Source: Bradyrhizobium sp. LMTR 3
GTDB taxonomy: Bacteria; Pseudomonadota; Alphaproteobacteria; Rhizobiales; Xanthobacteraceae
Length of the DNA: 64,000 bases
Assembly (NCBI RefSeq): GCF_001693485.1
Contig: NZ_MAXC01000010.1
Coordinates: forward strand, 1-64,000
Direction: 5' to 3'
Of this stretch, positions 16,732 through 25,887 are shown in pieces. The translations under genes and the position numbers were made by a program. Position 1 is the stretch's first letter; each line of letters starts with the position of its first letter. The notes beneath the pieces are model-generated. The model saw nothing but the letters and a program-made list of their open reading frames with translations, had not been told where the DNA came from and did no database searches.

Positions 16732-17976
16732 ATGACCCGCTACAGCCGACGTACTTTGTTGAAGGCCGGCGCCGCCTTTGCCGGCGTATCCGCTATCGGA
16801 TCTCCCGCCATCGTCCACGCACAGGCTGCGCGGATCAAAATCGGCCATCTGGTGCCGCTGACCGGTTTCCTCGGCGCGATTGGCAGCTACGCCCAGCTAG
16901 GAGTGAAGATGGCGGCGGAAGAGATCAACGCGTCCGGCGGCATCATGGGCAAGCAGATCGACCTGATGTCGGAAGACTCTGTCAATCCCGCCACCGCTTC
17001 GACCAAGGCGCAGCGCATGATCGAGCAGGACGGCGCCGTGCTCTTGTTCGGCGAAATCTCATCCGCCTCGTCGCTGACCATCATGCAGGTCGCCGAACGC
17101 AACAAGAAGGTGTTCTTCTCGACCGGCGCGCGCTCCGACGCGCTGCGCGGCAAGGATTGCAACCGCTACTCTTTCCATTGCGACATTCCCAACACTGTGA
17201 TGGTCAATGCCGTCGGCACCGCGCTCAAGCAAAAGGGCATGGTGAAGGGCAAGAAGTTCGTCACGCTGACGGCCGACTACATTTTCGGCCACGACCTCTT
17301 GAAGGCGGCGAAGGCCTTCTTCGGCGCCAACGACGCTACCCTGATCGGTGACGAGGTGATCGCGACAGACGTTACCGACTTCAGCCCGTATCTCCTGAAG
17401 GTGCGGCAGGCCAAGCCCGATGTCGTCTGCTGCAACCTCGCCGGCAACCAGGTCACCAATCTCGTCAAGCAATATGCCGAGTTCGGCTTCCCCTACCCGC
17501 TCGTCGGCTTCAATCTCAACACCGGCGACGCCTGGGCGATGGGCGAAGGCAATCTTTCCGGCACCTGGCCGACGGTCTGGTACCACACGCTCGACAATCC
17601 GGCGTCCAAGGCCTTCGTCGAGGCCTTCAGCAAGAAATACGGCAAGCCGCCGGAGAACCATGCCTGGATCGAATACATCACGCTGAAAATGATCGCGCAG
17701 GCGATCACCGAGACCAAGTCGACCGAGAGCGACGCGCTGATCGCCTATTTCGAGAAGCAGACGCAGTTCGACATCATGAAGTCGCGCAAGGCGTATTTCC
17801 GGTCCTGGGACCATCAGCTCGTCCAGGAAGCCTATCCGTTCACGGTGAAGGCGAAGAACGAGATGAAGGACAAGTGGGACATGCTGGTGCTCGGCGAGGC
17901 CGTTCCGGCCGCCGGCGCCGACCTCGAATCGATCTACCCGACGAAGACGCAAAATCCCTGCAATATGAAGGCATAG
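16732..17976 (+). CDS. ABC transporter substrate-binding protein, branched-chain amino acid type
   Basis: A 414-residue LivJ-like (Peripla_BP_6) binding protein with a twin-arginine leader (RYSRRTLLKAGAAFAG). The mature part begins AARIKIGHLVPLTGFLG, the standard opening of this family. GGGGAGGAG precedes the ATG at 16732. It delivers ligand to the LivH/LivMGF membrane complex encoded downstream after a palindromic repeat. Despite the name, such rhizobial proteins often bind aromatic acids, amides or urea; the ligand here is unknown. Confidence 0.92.
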   Translation: MTRYSRRTLLKAGAAFAGVSAIGSPAIVHAQAARIKIGHLVPLTGFLGAIGSYAQLGVKMAAEEINASGGIMGKQIDLMSEDSVNPATASTKAQRMIEQDGAVLLFGEISSASSLTIMQVAERNKKVFFSTGARSDALRGKDCNRYSFHCDIPNTVMVNAVGTALKQKGMVKGKKFVTLTADYIFGHDLLKAAKAFFGANDATLIGDEVIATDVTDFSPYLLKVRQAKPDVVCCNLAGNQVTNLVKQYAEFGFPYPLVGFNLNTGDAWAMGEGNLSGTWPTVWYHTLDNPASKAFVEAFSKKYGKPPENHAWIEYITLKMIAQAITETKSTESDALIAYFEKQTQFDIMKSRKAYFRSWDHQLVQEAYPFTVKAKNEMKDKWDMLVLGEAVPAAGADLESIYPTKTQNPCNMKA

Positions 17977-17997
17977 AGCATGATCCGGCTCATAAAC

Positions 17998-18100
17998 CCT
18001 CATGGTGAGGAGCGCGCAGCGCGTCTCGGACCATGAGGCCCCGTCTGTAGCCTACATCCTTCGAGACGCCCGCTTCTAGCGGGCTCCTCAGGATGAGGAG
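17998..18100. repeat. Palindromic intergenic element, two adjacent hairpins
   Basis: One hairpin pairs CCTCATGGT (17998-18006) with ACCATGAGG (18030-18038). A second pairs CATCCT (18055-18060) with AGGATG (18090-18095) and encloses CCCGC/GCGGG. It lies between the binding-protein gene and livH. The layout matches the dispersed double-hairpin repeats seen in Bradyrhizobium genomes; it may reduce read-through or stabilise the upstream mRNA. Confidence 0.75.
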
Positions 18101-18203
18101 TTCGAGCAGTTATGACGCACTAAAAGCCCGACACGGGTGGGCAATGCTGGCGCCACGGCGCCATCTCTTTTTCCAAAGCGCGCTTCTGAAGTCGGATCGA
18201 TAG

Positions 18204-19079
18204 ATGCAATTCGGATTCCTGCTTGAACAGGTGGTGAATGGCCTGGTGCTCGGAGGCTATTACCTCCTGATTGCGCTTGGACTGTCGCTGATCTTCAGCG
18301 TCGGCGGTATCGTCAATCTCGCCCATGGCGCGTTCTATGCGCTGGGTGCCTACATTTCCGTCGAGATCACGAAATATCTCGGCTTCGGCTCGGCGGTGGT
18401 GCTGTCGCCGGTCGCCGTGGCGGTGCTCGGCATTCTCTTCGAGCGCTTCATCCTGCGAAGGTTCTACGACGCCGATCCGATCCTGAGCCTTTTGGTGACG
18501 TTCGCCCTCGCCATGGTGACCGAGCAGGCGATCCGCATCATCTGGGGCGCGCCGCCGATCTCGGCCGCGATCCCGCAGGCGCTTCGCGGCTCGGTGTTCC
18601 TCGGCGATTTCCTGTTCTCGCGCTATCGCTTGCTCATCCTTACCGTCGTCGCTGCAGTCCTGCTCGGTGTCTGGCTCTTGCTGCACAAGACGTCGTTCGG
18701 CCGCGTGGTGCGCGCCGGCATCCAGCGGCCGGACATGGTCGCCGCACTCGGCATTCGCTTGCAGCCCTACATGACCGCGATCGTCATGCTGGGCGTCGGC
18801 ATGGCCGCGCTCGGCGGCGCCTTCTTTGCACCGATCACGATCGTGCATCCTGCGATGGGCGCCGAGATCATCACCGTCGCCTTTGTCGTCGTCGTGATCG
18901 GCGGCCTCGGCAGTTTTTGGGGCGTGGTGATATCAGCTCTTCTGGTCGGTGTCGTCAGGGGCATCACCATCCACTTCGCGCCGGCTGCCGGTGAAGCCTC
19001 GATCTATTTGCTGATGTTCCTGGTGCTCATGGTGCGGCCGCGCGGGCTGCTCGGCGAACGTATTGAGAAGTTCGAATGA
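18204..19079 (+). CDS. livH: Branched-chain amino acid-type ABC permease LivH
   Basis: A 291-residue inner-membrane permease. It opens LLEQVVNGLVLGGYYLLIALGLSLIF and contains GGIVNLAHGAFYALGAY, the signature of LivH proteins, with about eight membrane segments. The stop overlaps the start of the next gene by four bases (ATGA), implying translational coupling and subunit stoichiometry with the LivM-LivG-LivF fusion. The ribosome-binding signal is weak. Confidence 0.93.
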   Translation: MQFGFLLEQVVNGLVLGGYYLLIALGLSLIFSVGGIVNLAHGAFYALGAYISVEITKYLGFGSAVVLSPVAVAVLGILFERFILRRFYDADPILSLLVTFALAMVTEQAIRIIWGAPPISAAIPQALRGSVFLGDFLFSRYRLLILTVVAAVLLGVWLLLHKTSFGRVVRAGIQRPDMVAALGIRLQPYMTAIVMLGVGMAALGGAFFAPITIVHPAMGAEIITVAFVVVVIGGLGSFWGVVISALLVGVVRGITIHFAPAAGEASIYLLMFLVLMVRPRGLLGERIEKFE

Positions 19080-21610
19080 TGACGTCCGCTGCCAAACATC
19101 GTCCGTTGCTGCTGGCCGCGCTTGCCGTCATCGCGCTGCCGTTCGGTCTTTATCTGCTCGGCCTCTCGCTCAACACCGGCACCATGGTGGTGGCGCTCGC
19201 CATTGCCGCGATGGGGCTCAACCTTTGCATCGGCTACACCGGCCTCGTCTCCTTCGGCCACGGCGCCTGGTTTGGCATCGGCGCCTATGCGGCGGGACTG
19301 ATCCAACGCAACTGGTTCAACAATGATATCTTCCTGCCGCTCGCGCTGGCGGCAATCGTCGTCGCGGTCATCGCGACCTTCGTCGGCTTCGTCATTTTGC
19401 GCCGGCGTGGCGTCTATTTCTCGCTGCTGACGCTGGCGCTGTCGGCGCTGACCTACACCATCGCTTTTCGCTGGACCGCGGTGACCGGCGGCGAGGACGG
19501 CCTCGGCGGGCTGAAGCGGGGCAGCATCGGCCCGTTCAGCCTCGACAACGCGCTCAACTATTACGTCGTCGTCTCCGCACTCTGCCTCGGCGTGCTTTAT
19601 CTCCTGCTGCGGCTGGTGCGCTCGCCGTTCGGCCATGTGCTGATGGCGATCCGCGAGAACCAGTTGCGCGCCACGTTCCAGGGCTATCCGGTCGAGCGCT
19701 ACAAGCTCGGCGTCTTCGTGATCTCGGCGGTCGTGACCGGCTTTGCCGGCGGGCTGATCGGATTCCAGAACTATCTGGTCTCTGCCGAGGCCGTCTCCGT
19801 CCCCTTCTCAGGCGAACTGCTCGCCATCGTCGTGATCGGCGGCATGCGCAGCATGCTCGGGCCGGCGATCGGCGCGCTGTTCTTCATCCTGTTCCGCGAG
19901 TTGTTTTCGATCTGGACGCCGAACTGGCTGCTCTGGTTCGGTCTCGTCTTCGTCGCCTTCGTGCTGTATTCGCCAGGCGGCCTCGTCGGCATCTGGGCGA
20001 CACTCGCAAAGCGCTGGTGGCCGCCGCCGGAAGAAGCCGCCGCGATGAGCAGGCGAAAAATCTACCAAGGCCTGCCTTTGCCGGCCTTCCTGCGGCCCAA
20101 AGCGCTCGAGGGTATTGTGCTCGACGTGCAAGGTGTCTCGAAGAGCTTTGGCGGCATCCGCGCGGTGACCGATGCGAGCCTCGCGGTCGGCGCGGGCGAA
20201 ATCCACGCCTTGATCGGGCCGAACGGCGCAGGAAAAACCACGCTGTTCAACCTGGTCTCCGGCCTCTATCCGACCGACAGCGGCACCATCAGGCTGAACG
20301 GCCGCGAGATCCAGGGCGTGCCGTCGGAGGCGATCTGCCATTGGGGACTGGCGCGCTCGTTCCAGATCACCAATCTGTTCAAGGGCCTTTCGATCTACGA
20401 AAATCTCCGCCTGTCGCTGCAGGCGCAGAGCCCCGGCCGTTTCGACCTGTGGCGCGACATCGACCATTACAGGGACATCCACGCCGAGACCGCGGAGCTG
20501 ATCAAGTTTCTCGGCCTCGAAGGCATCGAAGCAATCGAAGGCGGCGAACTGTCCTATGGCGGGCAGCGGCTGGTCGATCTCGGCATCGCGCTCGGGTCCA
20601 AGCCGCAGGTGCTGCTTCTGGATGAACCGCTCGCCGGGCTTGCCGCGGCCGAGCGCGAGCGCGTCTCGAGCCTCGTGAAAAACATCGCCGCCAACATTCC
20701 GGTCCTGATCGTCGAGCACGACATCGATCGCGTGCTCGGCTTCTCCCGCACCGTCACCGTGATGAACCAGGGCGAGGTGCTGATGACCGGCACGCCCGAG
20801 GCCGTGCGCGCCGACCGCAAGGTGCAGGAAATCTATACCGGCACCGGCGTGCCCGAGGTCGAGCACATCACGAGCGAGCAAGCCCGCGACGGCACAGCCC
20901 CCATTCTGCGCTTCGAGAGCGTCAACACGTTTTACGGCAAGAGCCATATCCTGCACGACGCCACCCTCGACGTGCACGAAGGTGAAATCGTTGCGCTGCT
21001 CGGCCGCAACGGCGCCGGCAAGTCGACGCTCCTGAAGACGCTCGCGGGCCTCGTGCCGCTGTCTTCGGGCACGATTGAGTACGCCGGCATGGACATCTCC
21101 CGCCTGCCTGCGCCTGAGATCGCGCGCGCCGGCATCGGCTATGTGCCGCAGGGCCGCGGCCTGTTCGCCGGGATGACGGTGCGGGAAAATCTGTCGCTCG
21201 GGCGTCTCGCGCGCAAGACCGACGGCAGCAACGGCGTGGTGTGGGACGAAACGCAGATCCTCAACTATTTCCCGCGCCTGCGCGAGCGCATGGACGTCGC
21301 GGCGGATTATCTTTCCGGCGGCGAGCAGCAGATGGTGGCGGTGGCGCGCGCGATGTCGGGCAATGTCAAACTCCTGCTGCTCGACGAGCCCTTCGAGGGC
21401 CTGGCACCGGCCGTGATCCTCGAACTGTTCAAGGTGTTCGACCGGCTGCGGCAACACATCTCCATCGTGATCGTCGAGCACAATCTCGACCTGGTGCTGG
21501 CGCTCGCCGACCGCGTCTTCGCGCTGGAACGCGGCGCCGTGTTCCATCAGGGACCGGCGCAACCGCTGCTGACGGATCTCGAGTACCGCAAGAAGATATT
21601 GTGGCTGTAA
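19076..21610 (+). CDS. Fused LivM permease-LivG ATPase-LivF ATPase
   Basis: An 844-residue protein that joins three normally separate subunits. Residues 1 to about 320 are a LivM-type permease (IGYTGLVSFGHGAWFGIGAY). Residues about 345-590 are a LivG-type ATPase with Walker A GPNGAGKTT (near 380), signature LSYGGQ (near 495) and Walker B LLLDEPLAGL. Residues about 605-844 are a LivF-type ATPase with GRNGAGKST (near 641), LSGGEQQ (near 745) and LLLDEPFEGL. All ATPase motifs are intact and the frame is unbroken across the linkers. With LivH and the binding protein it makes a complete importer from three genes instead of five. Confidence 0.95.
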   Translation: MMTSAAKHRPLLLAALAVIALPFGLYLLGLSLNTGTMVVALAIAAMGLNLCIGYTGLVSFGHGAWFGIGAYAAGLIQRNWFNNDIFLPLALAAIVVAVIATFVGFVILRRRGVYFSLLTLALSALTYTIAFRWTAVTGGEDGLGGLKRGSIGPFSLDNALNYYVVVSALCLGVLYLLLRLVRSPFGHVLMAIRENQLRATFQGYPVERYKLGVFVISAVVTGFAGGLIGFQNYLVSAEAVSVPFSGELLAIVVIGGMRSMLGPAIGALFFILFRELFSIWTPNWLLWFGLVFVAFVLYSPGGLVGIWATLAKRWWPPPEEAAAMSRRKIYQGLPLPAFLRPKALEGIVLDVQGVSKSFGGIRAVTDASLAVGAGEIHALIGPNGAGKTTLFNLVSGLYPTDSGTIRLNGREIQGVPSEAICHWGLARSFQITNLFKGLSIYENLRLSLQAQSPGRFDLWRDIDHYRDIHAETAELIKFLGLEGIEAIEGGELSYGGQRLVDLGIALGSKPQVLLLDEPLAGLAAAERERVSSLVKNIAANIPVLIVEHDIDRVLGFSRTVTVMNQGEVLMTGTPEAVRADRKVQEIYTGTGVPEVEHITSEQARDGTAPILRFESVNTFYGKSHILHDATLDVHEGEIVALLGRNGAGKSTLLKTLAGLVPLSSGTIEYAGMDISRLPAPEIARAGIGYVPQGRGLFAGMTVRENLSLGRLARKTDGSNGVVWDETQILNYFPRLRERMDVAADYLSGGEQQMVAVARAMSGNVKLLLLDEPFEGLAPAVILELFKVFDRLRQHISIVIVEHNLDLVLALADRVFALERGAVFHQGPAQPLLTDLEYRKKILWL

Positions 21611-21617
21611 CGCTCAC

Positions 21618-21737
21618 CCGTCATTGCGAGGAGCGTAGCGACGAAGCAATCCATCTCTCCGCGTGCTGCGGCGTGATTGCTTCGCGGAGCCTGTCACCGG
21701 GCGCGCATTCGCGCGACCCGTTGGCTCGCAATGACGG
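21618..21737. repeat. Palindromic element with 13-bp outer arms
   Basis: CCGTCATTGCGAG (21618-21630) pairs exactly with CTCGCAATGACGG (21725-21737). Inner arms GAAGCAATC / GATTGCTTC add a second stem. It sits between the convergent ends of the Liv fusion gene and hemC. The CGTCATTGCGAG core is a common dispersed repeat in this bacterial group (from memory). Confidence 0.85.
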
Positions 21738-21757
21738 CTGGGCGCGATCGCGGCCTC

Positions 21758-22759
21758 TCACGCCAGCAGCGAATCTTCCTCCGGCCGCGTGCGCGCGATA
21801 ATCTCTGCCGCGCCCTTGTCGAGCAGATCGAGGCCGACGGCACGGCCGAGCTCGCGGGGGCGATCTGACGCGCCGGTCCGCGACACCTCGATGAAGCGGT
21901 CACCTGCTTCATCCAGCACGGCGGCCGTCAGCGTCATCTCATTACCCGCCAACGTCGCATGGCCGGCGATCGGCGAGTTGCAGTGGCCGTTCAAAACCCA
22001 CAATACCTCGCGCTCGGCCTCGGCGCAGAGGCGCGACGAGGCGTCCTCGATCTTGGCCAACCGCCCGCGCGTGACCCAGTCCTTCTCGACGCATTCCACC
22101 GCGACGATGCCCTGCCCCACCGCGGGCAGCATTTCCCGGACCGAAAAATCATGAACGATGCGCGACGCCATTCCGATGCGTTCGAGCCCTGACCTTGCCA
22201 TCACCAGCGCATCCGCCGGTCCTACCTCGCCGCCATCGGGAAGCCGCTGCTTGTCGCCGCGGTCGAGTTTTGCGACGCGGGTGTCGGCCGCGCCGCGGAA
22301 GTGAATGACGGTGGCCTCGGGGAACAGGCGGCGCAGATAGGCGGCGCGGCGCACCGCATTGGTGCCGATCTTGAAACCTTTACCCTTCGATGCGCGAATC
22401 GCATCCAGCGAAAGGCCCGGACGCAGTACCAGCGCGTCGTTGGCCGGATCGCGCGGCAGGGTCGCCGCGATGATCAGGCCAGGGGTCTCCTCGTTGCCGG
22501 GAACGTCCTTGAGCGAATGCATCGCCGCCTGCAATTCTCCGCCGCGCATCGCCTCGCGAATTTCAGCGACGAACGCGCCGCCCTTGCCGCCATGGCGTAG
22601 CAGCTTGCTGGTCTGGTCCTGGTCGCCGCGGGTTTCGAACTTGACGATTTCGACATCGAGCGCGGGATCGGCCGCGCGCAGCAGCCGCGCGATCGCCTCC
22701 GTCTGCGCCAGCGCCATCGCGCTCTTGCGCGTGCCGATCTTCAAAGTCTGTCCGGACAC
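21758..22759 (-). CDS. hemC: Hydroxymethylbilane synthase (porphobilinogen deaminase)
   Basis: A 333-residue enzyme that polymerises four porphobilinogens to hydroxymethylbilane in tetrapyrrole synthesis. Key features are the opening IGTRKSAMALAQ, HSLKDVP with the catalytic aspartate, the IGTNAVRRAAYLRR arginines that hold the growing chain, PAVGQGIVAVEC, and LNGHCNSPIAGHA with the cysteine that carries the dipyrromethane cofactor. The start is GTG behind ACGGAG. No other haem gene is adjacent. Some motifs differ from the usual form (GTRKSAMA for TRxSPLA, CNSPIAG for CQVPIG), so it may be a divergent or second copy. Confidence 0.92.
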   Translation of the reverse strand: MSGQTLKIGTRKSAMALAQTEAIARLLRAADPALDVEIVKFETRGDQDQTSKLLRHGGKGGAFVAEIREAMRGGELQAAMHSLKDVPGNEETPGLIIAATLPRDPANDALVLRPGLSLDAIRASKGKGFKIGTNAVRRAAYLRRLFPEATVIHFRGAADTRVAKLDRGDKQRLPDGGEVGPADALVMARSGLERIGMASRIVHDFSVREMLPAVGQGIVAVECVEKDWVTRGRLAKIEDASSRLCAEAEREVLWVLNGHCNSPIAGHATLAGNEMTLTAAVLDEAGDRFIEVSRTGASDRPRELGRAVGLDLLDKGAAEIIARTRPEEDSLLA

Positions 22760-22932
22760 GAGGTCTCCGTTCGGTCACACCGATTGCTTCCAGCGTAGGG
22801 GATAGAGCAAGCGGCGCACCAGAACAACGTCTTTGGCTGACGGAAAACAGTGACTCGATGACCGAACTTGCAAACACGCTGCCGTCTCGGAGCAACCCCT
22901 TGTGTGGCAAAGCAATTTCCTGCCAACGTGGT

Positions 22933-25035
22933 TCAGCTTCCGGCCTCCGCATCTGCCACCACGACGACGCCGTCCGCCGCTTTAACGCCGTTCCCACTGG
23001 GCAAGACAAACAACGGATTGATCTCCGCCTCCAGCAGGTTCTTCCCGATCGAAGTCACCATGTTGGAGAAAGCGAGCATTGCGTCGACGAGGGCATCCAC
23101 ATCCGCAACGGGGCGGCCGCGAAAGCCGCGCAGCAGCGGAGCGGACTTCAGCTCGCCGATCATTTCCTCCGCATCCTGTCGTGAAAGCGGCGCCAGTCTC
23201 ACGGCGGTGTCCTTGTAAAGCTCGGCGGCGATGCCGCCCATGCCCAACAGGATCGACGGTCCTAGCTGCTTGTCGTCCTTGAAGCCGAGGATCAGTTCGA
23301 CGGCGCCGGTCACCAGTTCCTGGACCAGAAATCCCTCCGGCCTCCGGTTCGTCGCCGTCGAAAATGCCTCCGCCATCCGCCGGCACGTCGCCGCGGAATC
23401 GCGCGGCGAGACATTGACGGCAACTCCCCCGAGATCGGACTTGTGGAGCACGTCGCGCGAGAGAACCTTGATCACGACGTTGCCGCCGAAATTCAACGCG
23501 GCGGGCGCAGCTTCCTCAGGCGTCGCGACACAGACCTCACGGGTGATGGGAACGCCGAACTTCGCAAACAGCGCCTTGCTCTCATATTCGTTGAGCGGAC
23601 CGGGACGCAGCATGCGCCGGACGTCGGCTCCAACCGCCACGGGTATAGCCGGCTCACCGGTTTGCGGGGAAATCTTACGGCGAATGTGCCACATTGCCGA
23701 AAATGCCGTGACGCAGGCCTCCGGCGCGGCGAAGGTTGGTATGCCCGAGAGATTGAGATGCCTGACTGCGTGCGGCGCGTGCGGGCTGGCAAACACCACA
23801 ACCGGCTTGTCGGTCCGAGCGAAGCAATCGCGCAACGGCGCGCCGACAATCTCCGGCTCCGTGATCGAAGACGATCCCAGAATGACGGCAACCGCATCGT
23901 AGGAAGGACTTTCGAGCACGCTGTCGAGCACATTTCGAAAGTATTCGGATTTTACACCCGCGAGGGTAACGTCGATGGGGTTTCGATCCAGCACGGCGTC
24001 GGGAATGTTCAGAGCCTTCAAGCGTTCAGCGGTCATCGGGTCTGGCGCCGGGGTTTCAAACCCCGCCAGGCCGGCCGCATCAGCGACCAGACTAGCCGAG
24101 CCGCCAGTTGACGTTACGACGGCAACGCGACGGCCTTGCAATCGGCGGGCGGAACTCAGCGCGAGCGGAATATCGAGCAGATCGGAGAATTGCAGCGCCC
24201 TGATGATGCCGAGTTGCCTGAACAATGCATCGTAGACGACATCCGACCCTGCCAACGCCCCGGTGTGCGAGCTTGCCGATTGGGCGCCGGACTCGGATCG
24301 CCCGACCTTGAAAGCGACGATTGGCTTGCCGGCTCGCGCCGCCCGCAGGGCCGCCTGGCGAAATTGCGCCGGCTTGCGCAGGCCTTCCAGATAGAGCGCA
24401 ATCACCTGCGTGGCAGGATCGTCAACCAGGTAATCGACAAGGTCAGAGACGTCTATATCGGATTCGTTGCCCGTCGCGACCAGCTTGGAAAAGCCGACAC
24501 CCTGGGCCTCGGCTCTCGACAGCAGGGCCCCTAGAATGCCTCCGCTTTGCGAGACCAGCGCGATGGAGCCCGGTGCGGGCTGGTTGATCTGGAGCGCCGC
24601 ACTCGCCGATAGTGCGATACCATCGGTGACATTGACGAGGCCGATCGTGTTCGGGCCGAGCAGCCGCATGGTGCCGGCGGCGCTCTTCAGCTCTTGCTGC
24701 CGGGCCATTCCGTCGGCGCCGCTTTCACCAAATCCGCCGGCGAGAACGATTGCCGCCCCCGTTCCGATCGCGCCGAGTTCCCGGACCGCGTCCGGAACGC
24801 GGGCAGAGCCGACAAGGACGATGGCGACGTCGGGTGCGTGCGGTAGCGACCGGATATCCGGAAAGCATGGATAGCCTCCGATCGATTGATAGCGCGGGTT
24901 GACTGGGAAGACTTCATGGCCGTAGCCATATTTCTGCAGAAAGGCGAGCGGACGGCCGGTCAATTTGCCGGCGTCGGCTGAGGCGCCGATGATCGCCACG
25001 CTCTTCGGTCGGATCAGACGTTCCAGCGCATCCAT
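22933..25035 (-). CDS. NDP-forming acyl-CoA synthetase (acetate-CoA ligase family)
   Basis: A 700-residue fused ADP-forming acyl-CoA synthetase. The N-terminal CoA-binding domain starts LIRPKSVAIIGASADAGKLTG. A succinyl-CoA-ligase-like domain carries SSHTGALAGSD (near residue 252), the likely phosphohistidine loop. The C-terminal ATP-grasp half runs from about 480 and includes KVLSRDVLHKSDLGGV and GMGGIAAELYKD. It links a carboxylic acid to CoA with ATP. AGGAGGGG before the ATG at 25035 sets the start. It lies 10 bases downstream of the crotonase gene, so the two are one operon, probably for degrading the acid taken up with the Bug-type protein. Confidence 0.92.
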   Translation of the reverse strand: MDALERLIRPKSVAIIGASADAGKLTGRPLAFLQKYGYGHEVFPVNPRYQSIGGYPCFPDIRSLPHAPDVAIVLVGSARVPDAVRELGAIGTGAAIVLAGGFGESGADGMARQQELKSAAGTMRLLGPNTIGLVNVTDGIALSASAALQINQPAPGSIALVSQSGGILGALLSRAEAQGVGFSKLVATGNESDIDVSDLVDYLVDDPATQVIALYLEGLRKPAQFRQAALRAARAGKPIVAFKVGRSESGAQSASSHTGALAGSDVVYDALFRQLGIIRALQFSDLLDIPLALSSARRLQGRRVAVVTSTGGSASLVADAAGLAGFETPAPDPMTAERLKALNIPDAVLDRNPIDVTLAGVKSEYFRNVLDSVLESPSYDAVAVILGSSSITEPEIVGAPLRDCFARTDKPVVVFASPHAPHAVRHLNLSGIPTFAAPEACVTAFSAMWHIRRKISPQTGEPAIPVAVGADVRRMLRPGPLNEYESKALFAKFGVPITREVCVATPEEAAPAALNFGGNVVIKVLSRDVLHKSDLGGVAVNVSPRDSAATCRRMAEAFSTATNRRPEGFLVQELVTGAVELILGFKDDKQLGPSILLGMGGIAAELYKDTAVRLAPLSRQDAEEMIGELKSAPLLRGFRGRPVADVDALVDAMLAFSNMVTSIGKNLLEAEINPLFVLPSGNGVKAADGVVVVADAEAGS

Positions 25036-25045
25036 ATCGCCCCTC

Positions 25046-25831
25046 CTAGCGCGCGGATTTGTCGAGGAATGCCGCAACGGATTCCCGGTGTTCGGAAGTC
25101 GTGTAGCAAATGGCCTGGGCTTCCCGGCCGAGCGCAAAGACCTGCTCTTCCGCCGTTTCAAACGTGCGGTCGATGATCCCCTTGGTCAGAGCGATGGCCG
25201 CAACAGACCCACGACTGAGATCGCGCGCCCATGTGGAAGCGTCATGCACGAGCGTCGCAGCCGGACCCACGCGATCCGCCAGTCCGATCGCGAGTGCTTC
25301 TGCTGAGCCTACGGGACGGCCGGTAAAGATCATCTCTTTCGCGCGCGACAAACCGATCCGCCGCGGCAGGAAGTACATTCCTCCACCGTCGGAAACCAGT
25401 CCACGACGAACAAAGCTCATGCTGAACACAGCATCTTCCGAGGCCACGATGAAATCGCACGCGAGCGCGAGATCGCATCCGAGACCCGCCGCGGCGCCGT
25501 TCACGGCTGCGATCGTCACCTTTCCCATGCCGTGGAGCGCGGCAATACTCCTGTGAGTCTGCTGTTGTCTGCGCCAGCCGTTGAACGCCACCTTTCCGGA
25601 GGGCCCCTGCAGCCGATCGCGCATGCCGGAAATGTCGCCGCCCGAACAGAACGACTTGCCGTTTCCGGTCAGAACCACGGCCCGCACGGCTTCGTCGTTA
25701 CCGGCACGGTCGAGCGCGGCGACGAACTGGGCGCGCATCTCATCGTTGATGGCGTTGCGCACATCCGGCCGGTTCAACCGCACGACCGCGACGGAATCTT
25801 CGACTGACAATTCGACCAGGCTGGTCATCAT
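25046..25831 (-). CDS. Enoyl-CoA hydratase/isomerase family protein
   Basis: A 261-residue crotonase. The oxyanion-hole motifs are SFCSGGDISGM and NGAAAGLGCDLALACD. The segment RRGLVSDGGGMYFLPRRIG has aspartate where many hydratases have glutamate, a pattern seen in isomerase or PaaG-like members. A tandem ATG-ATG start follows GAGAGGTA. It lies 56 bases after the Bug-type gene and 10 bases before the acyl-CoA synthetase gene, on the same strand. The precise reaction (hydration, isomerisation or hydrolysis) is not decided. Confidence 0.9.
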   Translation of the reverse strand: MMTSLVELSVEDSVAVVRLNRPDVRNAINDEMRAQFVAALDRAGNDEAVRAVVLTGNGKSFCSGGDISGMRDRLQGPSGKVAFNGWRRQQQTHRSIAALHGMGKVTIAAVNGAAAGLGCDLALACDFIVASEDAVFSMSFVRRGLVSDGGGMYFLPRRIGLSRAKEMIFTGRPVGSAEALAIGLADRVGPAATLVHDASTWARDLSRGSVAAIALTKGIIDRTFETAEEQVFALGREAQAICYTTSEHRESVAAFLDKSAR

Positions 25832-25887
25832 TACCTCTCAAACCGGTGATGGATTTCGTGGACGTCGGGAGCGATGGTGCGAAAGCG

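Noticed and set aside
19808..21562. 584-codon open frame antisense to the Liv fusion gene
   Set aside because: The sense strand has complete ABC motifs; this one is a codon-bias artefact.
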